Shown one piece after another: positions 62,312 through 64,000 of a DNA stretch of 64,000 bases; position 1 is the first letter of the stretch, and every line of letters starts with the position of its first letter. The position numbers and the translations under genes are program-made. Source of the stretch: Planctomycetota bacterium (GTDB lineage: Bacteria; Planctomycetota; UBA1135; JACQFD01); the NCBI GenBank assembly GCA_016200225.1, contig JACQFD010000025.1:34056-98055 (forward strand), written 5' to 3'. Under the pieces are notes generated by a model. That model saw only the letters and a list, made by a program, of their open reading frames with translations, had not been told where the DNA came from and did no database searches.

Positions 62312-63625
62312 ATGATGCAATTCCAAACGAGTCCATCGCGCGCCAACGCGCTTTGGATTGCCATCGCGGGCGCGGGTGTCCTGGCCGCCGCCGCTCCGGC
62401 ATTTCTTTTTGCCCAGAACAAGTCCTCCCAGGGTAGCGACACTACAAAAAGCGCCGCGTCGGCGCCCGCGGCGCGTCCGAAGATTTCGCCCGACGTCGCA
62501 AAATTGATACAACAATTAGGCAACGCCGATTTCGACGATCGGGATGCCGCCATGGACAAGTTCCGCGAAATGGGCGACTCCTCACTCGCGGCGCTCGACG
62601 ATGCGGGAAATAATAATTCCGATTCGGAAATCCGCTGGAACGCGCGGCGCGTCGCGCGGGAAATTCGTCGGGGCGAAACCGGCAAAGTAAAGAAACTCAA
62701 GGACCTTAATTTAAACGAAATGCGCGCCCAGCGTCCCGAGTCCGCGCCGAAGAATTCCCAAGATCGCGACAATAATAACGATCAAGATCATGACGATCTG
62801 CAGATTGAATTGCCGGGATTTGACTTCAATTCGGCGCCGGACATCGCACAATTGCGGGAACAAATGCGGCGGCAAATGGAAGATGTCCAGCGCCAGATGG
62901 ATCAAATGCGACAATCGCTGGGATCGGCGACGGGGAAGAACCGTCTCAAGGTCGGTCCGGGCGGCACGTTTCAAATGTCCGACAGGCTCCAGGGCTCGTC
63001 CGTACAAATCGACGGCAACGGCGTTAAAGTTACAACTAAAGAAAAAGACGCAAACGGCGATGTAAAGGAAAAGACCTATGAGGCGCCGACCGTCGAGGAA
63101 TTTCGCACGAAATATCCGGATATCGCCGAAAAGTATATTGACAGTTTCGGCGGTTTCAAACTCGATGGTAAGAATAATTCGATCTTCCAATTCCGGACGT
63201 CGCCCGCTCCCTTCGATTTCAAGTTCGCGCCGACGCGGCCGGATTTATTACAAAAGAACGCCGACGAAACGGATGCTTCGAAACCCGCATCGATCATCGG
63301 CCCCGAAAACGGCGAACGCCTCGGCGTCGCCGTGAAGGCGATTCCCGACGAAGTATTCAAATTCCTTGGCTTGGACTCCGACGCCGGTTTCATGGTCGAA
63401 AGCGTTGTCGCCGGCGGACAGGCGGAATCGCTCGGCCTCAAAGCTAACGATGTCGTCCTCGCCATCAATGGCAAGAAAATCGGCGCCGGCATGACTACAA
63501 TTCGCGAAGCCCTCGCGGCAGTTCCCCCCGGCGCGCAACTCCGCGTCGAAGTCGTCCGCGGAATGGAAGGGCGCAAAACTCTTGAGTGCGAGAAAACTAA
63601 AGAACGGAAGCGGGCGAATAGATAA
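62312..63625 (+). CDS. Exported PDZ-domain protein with a HEAT-like and coiled-coil N-terminal half
   Basis: A 437-residue protein with a signal peptide or anchor (about 13-35, ALWIAIAGAGVLAAAAPAFLF). Residues 55-115 (LIQQLGNADFDDRDAAMDKF) are a short HEAT-like repeat, 180-215 (REQMRRQMEDVQRQMDQM) a coiled coil, and 325-425 a PDZ domain (ERLGVAVKAIPDEVFK; VESVVAGGQAESLGLKANDVVLAING). There is no protease domain. Together with the DegP-like gene 50 bp upstream it gives two PDZ proteins in the stress operon, perhaps for binding exposed protein ends. The operon ends here, followed by GTCATTG/CAATGAC (63632-63638, 63650-63656). Confidence 0.82.
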   Translation: MMQFQTSPSRANALWIAIAGAGVLAAAAPAFLFAQNKSSQGSDTTKSAASAPAARPKISPDVAKLIQQLGNADFDDRDAAMDKFREMGDSSLAALDDAGNNNSDSEIRWNARRVAREIRRGETGKVKKLKDLNLNEMRAQRPESAPKNSQDRDNNNDQDHDDLQIELPGFDFNSAPDIAQLREQMRRQMEDVQRQMDQMRQSLGSATGKNRLKVGPGGTFQMSDRLQGSSVQIDGNGVKVTTKEKDANGDVKEKTYEAPTVEEFRTKYPDIAEKYIDSFGGFKLDGKNNSIFQFRTSPAPFDFKFAPTRPDLLQKNADETDASKPASIIGPENGERLGVAVKAIPDEVFKFLGLDSDAGFMVESVVAGGQAESLGLKANDVVLAINGKKIGAGMTTIREALAAVPPGAQLRVEVVRGMEGRKTLECEKTKERKRANR

Positions 63626-64000
63626 GTACCCGTCATTGTTATTAATTAGCAATGACAGCGAATCAGGTCAAAGCGGGCGGCGGGCTCCGCGGCGCGCTCG
63701 CCGCAGACGTTGAGATATGATCGTTATCGATTAGTAATCATTACGGAAAATGTCAAAGCGTGCGGCGGGTTCCGCGGCGCGGCGCAGCGGCGAGGCTCCG
63801 GCCACGCCCTGTCGCGACCCACACGAAAGCGAGAACCACACGCTCGACGCGACGGGGCGTCGCCTTCGCCGCCGCTGTCTGGCGCCACGGACCCGCCGCC
63901 CGCCAGTACTAACGATAGCACGACGCTAATAAAAGCGCGGCTGCTCGGCCGTCGCGGCGCGCGCGTGCCCGCGCAAGCGCGGTCACACCGCGCGTCGCGC
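63626..64000. other. Right-hand end: hairpin and a 30-bp direct repeat, no gene seen
   Basis: After the PDZ gene a hairpin (63632-63656) may end transcription. A 30-bp sequence starting GTCAAAGCG is present at 63667-63696 and again at 63752-63781 with two mismatches. The remaining DNA is very GC-rich, with open frames on both strands that look like chance effects of composition. Confidence 0.5.

Noticed and set aside
63724..63921. A 65-codon minus-strand open frame at the right end
   Set aside because: Very GC-rich, Arg/Pro/Gly-biased translation that looks like noise; overlaps the direct repeat.
1..64000. CRISPR arrays, insertion sequences, prophage genes and rRNA
   Set aside because: No regularly spaced repeats, transposase, integrase, phage structural gene or rRNA sequence was seen on either strand.

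Overview
The window looks like chromosomal DNA of a diderm, GC-rich bacterium, most likely a member of the Planctomycetota or a close relative. This is inferred from: an ECF sigma factor fused through a membrane helix to a very large carboxypeptidase-regulatory-like region, a secreted DUF1080 protein, many large secreted proteins with Ca-binding-like Asp-rich inserts, and a set of multiheme cytochromes c grouped with a cytochrome b/Rieske pair and a hydroxylamine-oxidoreductase-like octaheme protein, as known from anammox planctomycetes. No 16S rRNA or ribosomal protein gene is present to settle this.

Layout. 0-2.6 kb: the 3' end of a carboxypeptidase-regulatory-like protein and a PGM1-type ATP-grasp ligase. 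2.7-14.9 kb: the most striking region, all on the minus strand. Read in the direction of transcription it holds an outer-membrane beta-barrel, a 13-heme cytochrome, a tetraheme c554-like cytochrome, a 12-heme NapC-like cytochrome, a Rieske protein, a cytochrome b, an octaheme HAO-like protein, then a large 8-heme lipoprotein with an Ig/PKD-like N-terminus and a small membrane protein. Together these could pass electrons from membrane quinol through a bc-type complex to periplasmic and perhaps outer-membrane or extracellular cytochromes. 15.4-19.1 kb: small or unknown proteins and a VapBC-type toxin-antitoxin pair, partly with different base composition. 19.2-31.7 kb: the ECF sigma fusion, an unknown secreted protein, and an operon of two M14 carboxypeptidase homologues (the first with a destroyed zinc site) and a beta-propeller/dihaem protein; a 160-bp palindrome lies at its upstream end.

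31.7-44.3 kb: two small proteins of DUF4287/SRPBCC type, a large secreted lipoprotein-like protein, an alpha-L-rhamnosidase, an ABC exporter pair, tRNA-Arg, an NtrC-type regulator, a universal stress protein and GalT. 44.3-51.5 kb: M20D amidohydrolase, a diiron protein, an S9 peptidase, a PAS histidine kinase, a CoA-binding protein, a DUF1080 protein and tRNA-Pro. 51.6-59.5 kb: housekeeping genes purD, fur, rtcB, purQ, a PurS-PurL fusion and accA. 59.6-63.6 kb: an ECF sigma factor, its zinc-finger anti-sigma factor, a DegP-like protein that has lost its catalytic triad, and a PDZ protein, apparently an envelope-stress module. No CRISPR array, rRNA, prophage or insertion sequence was seen.
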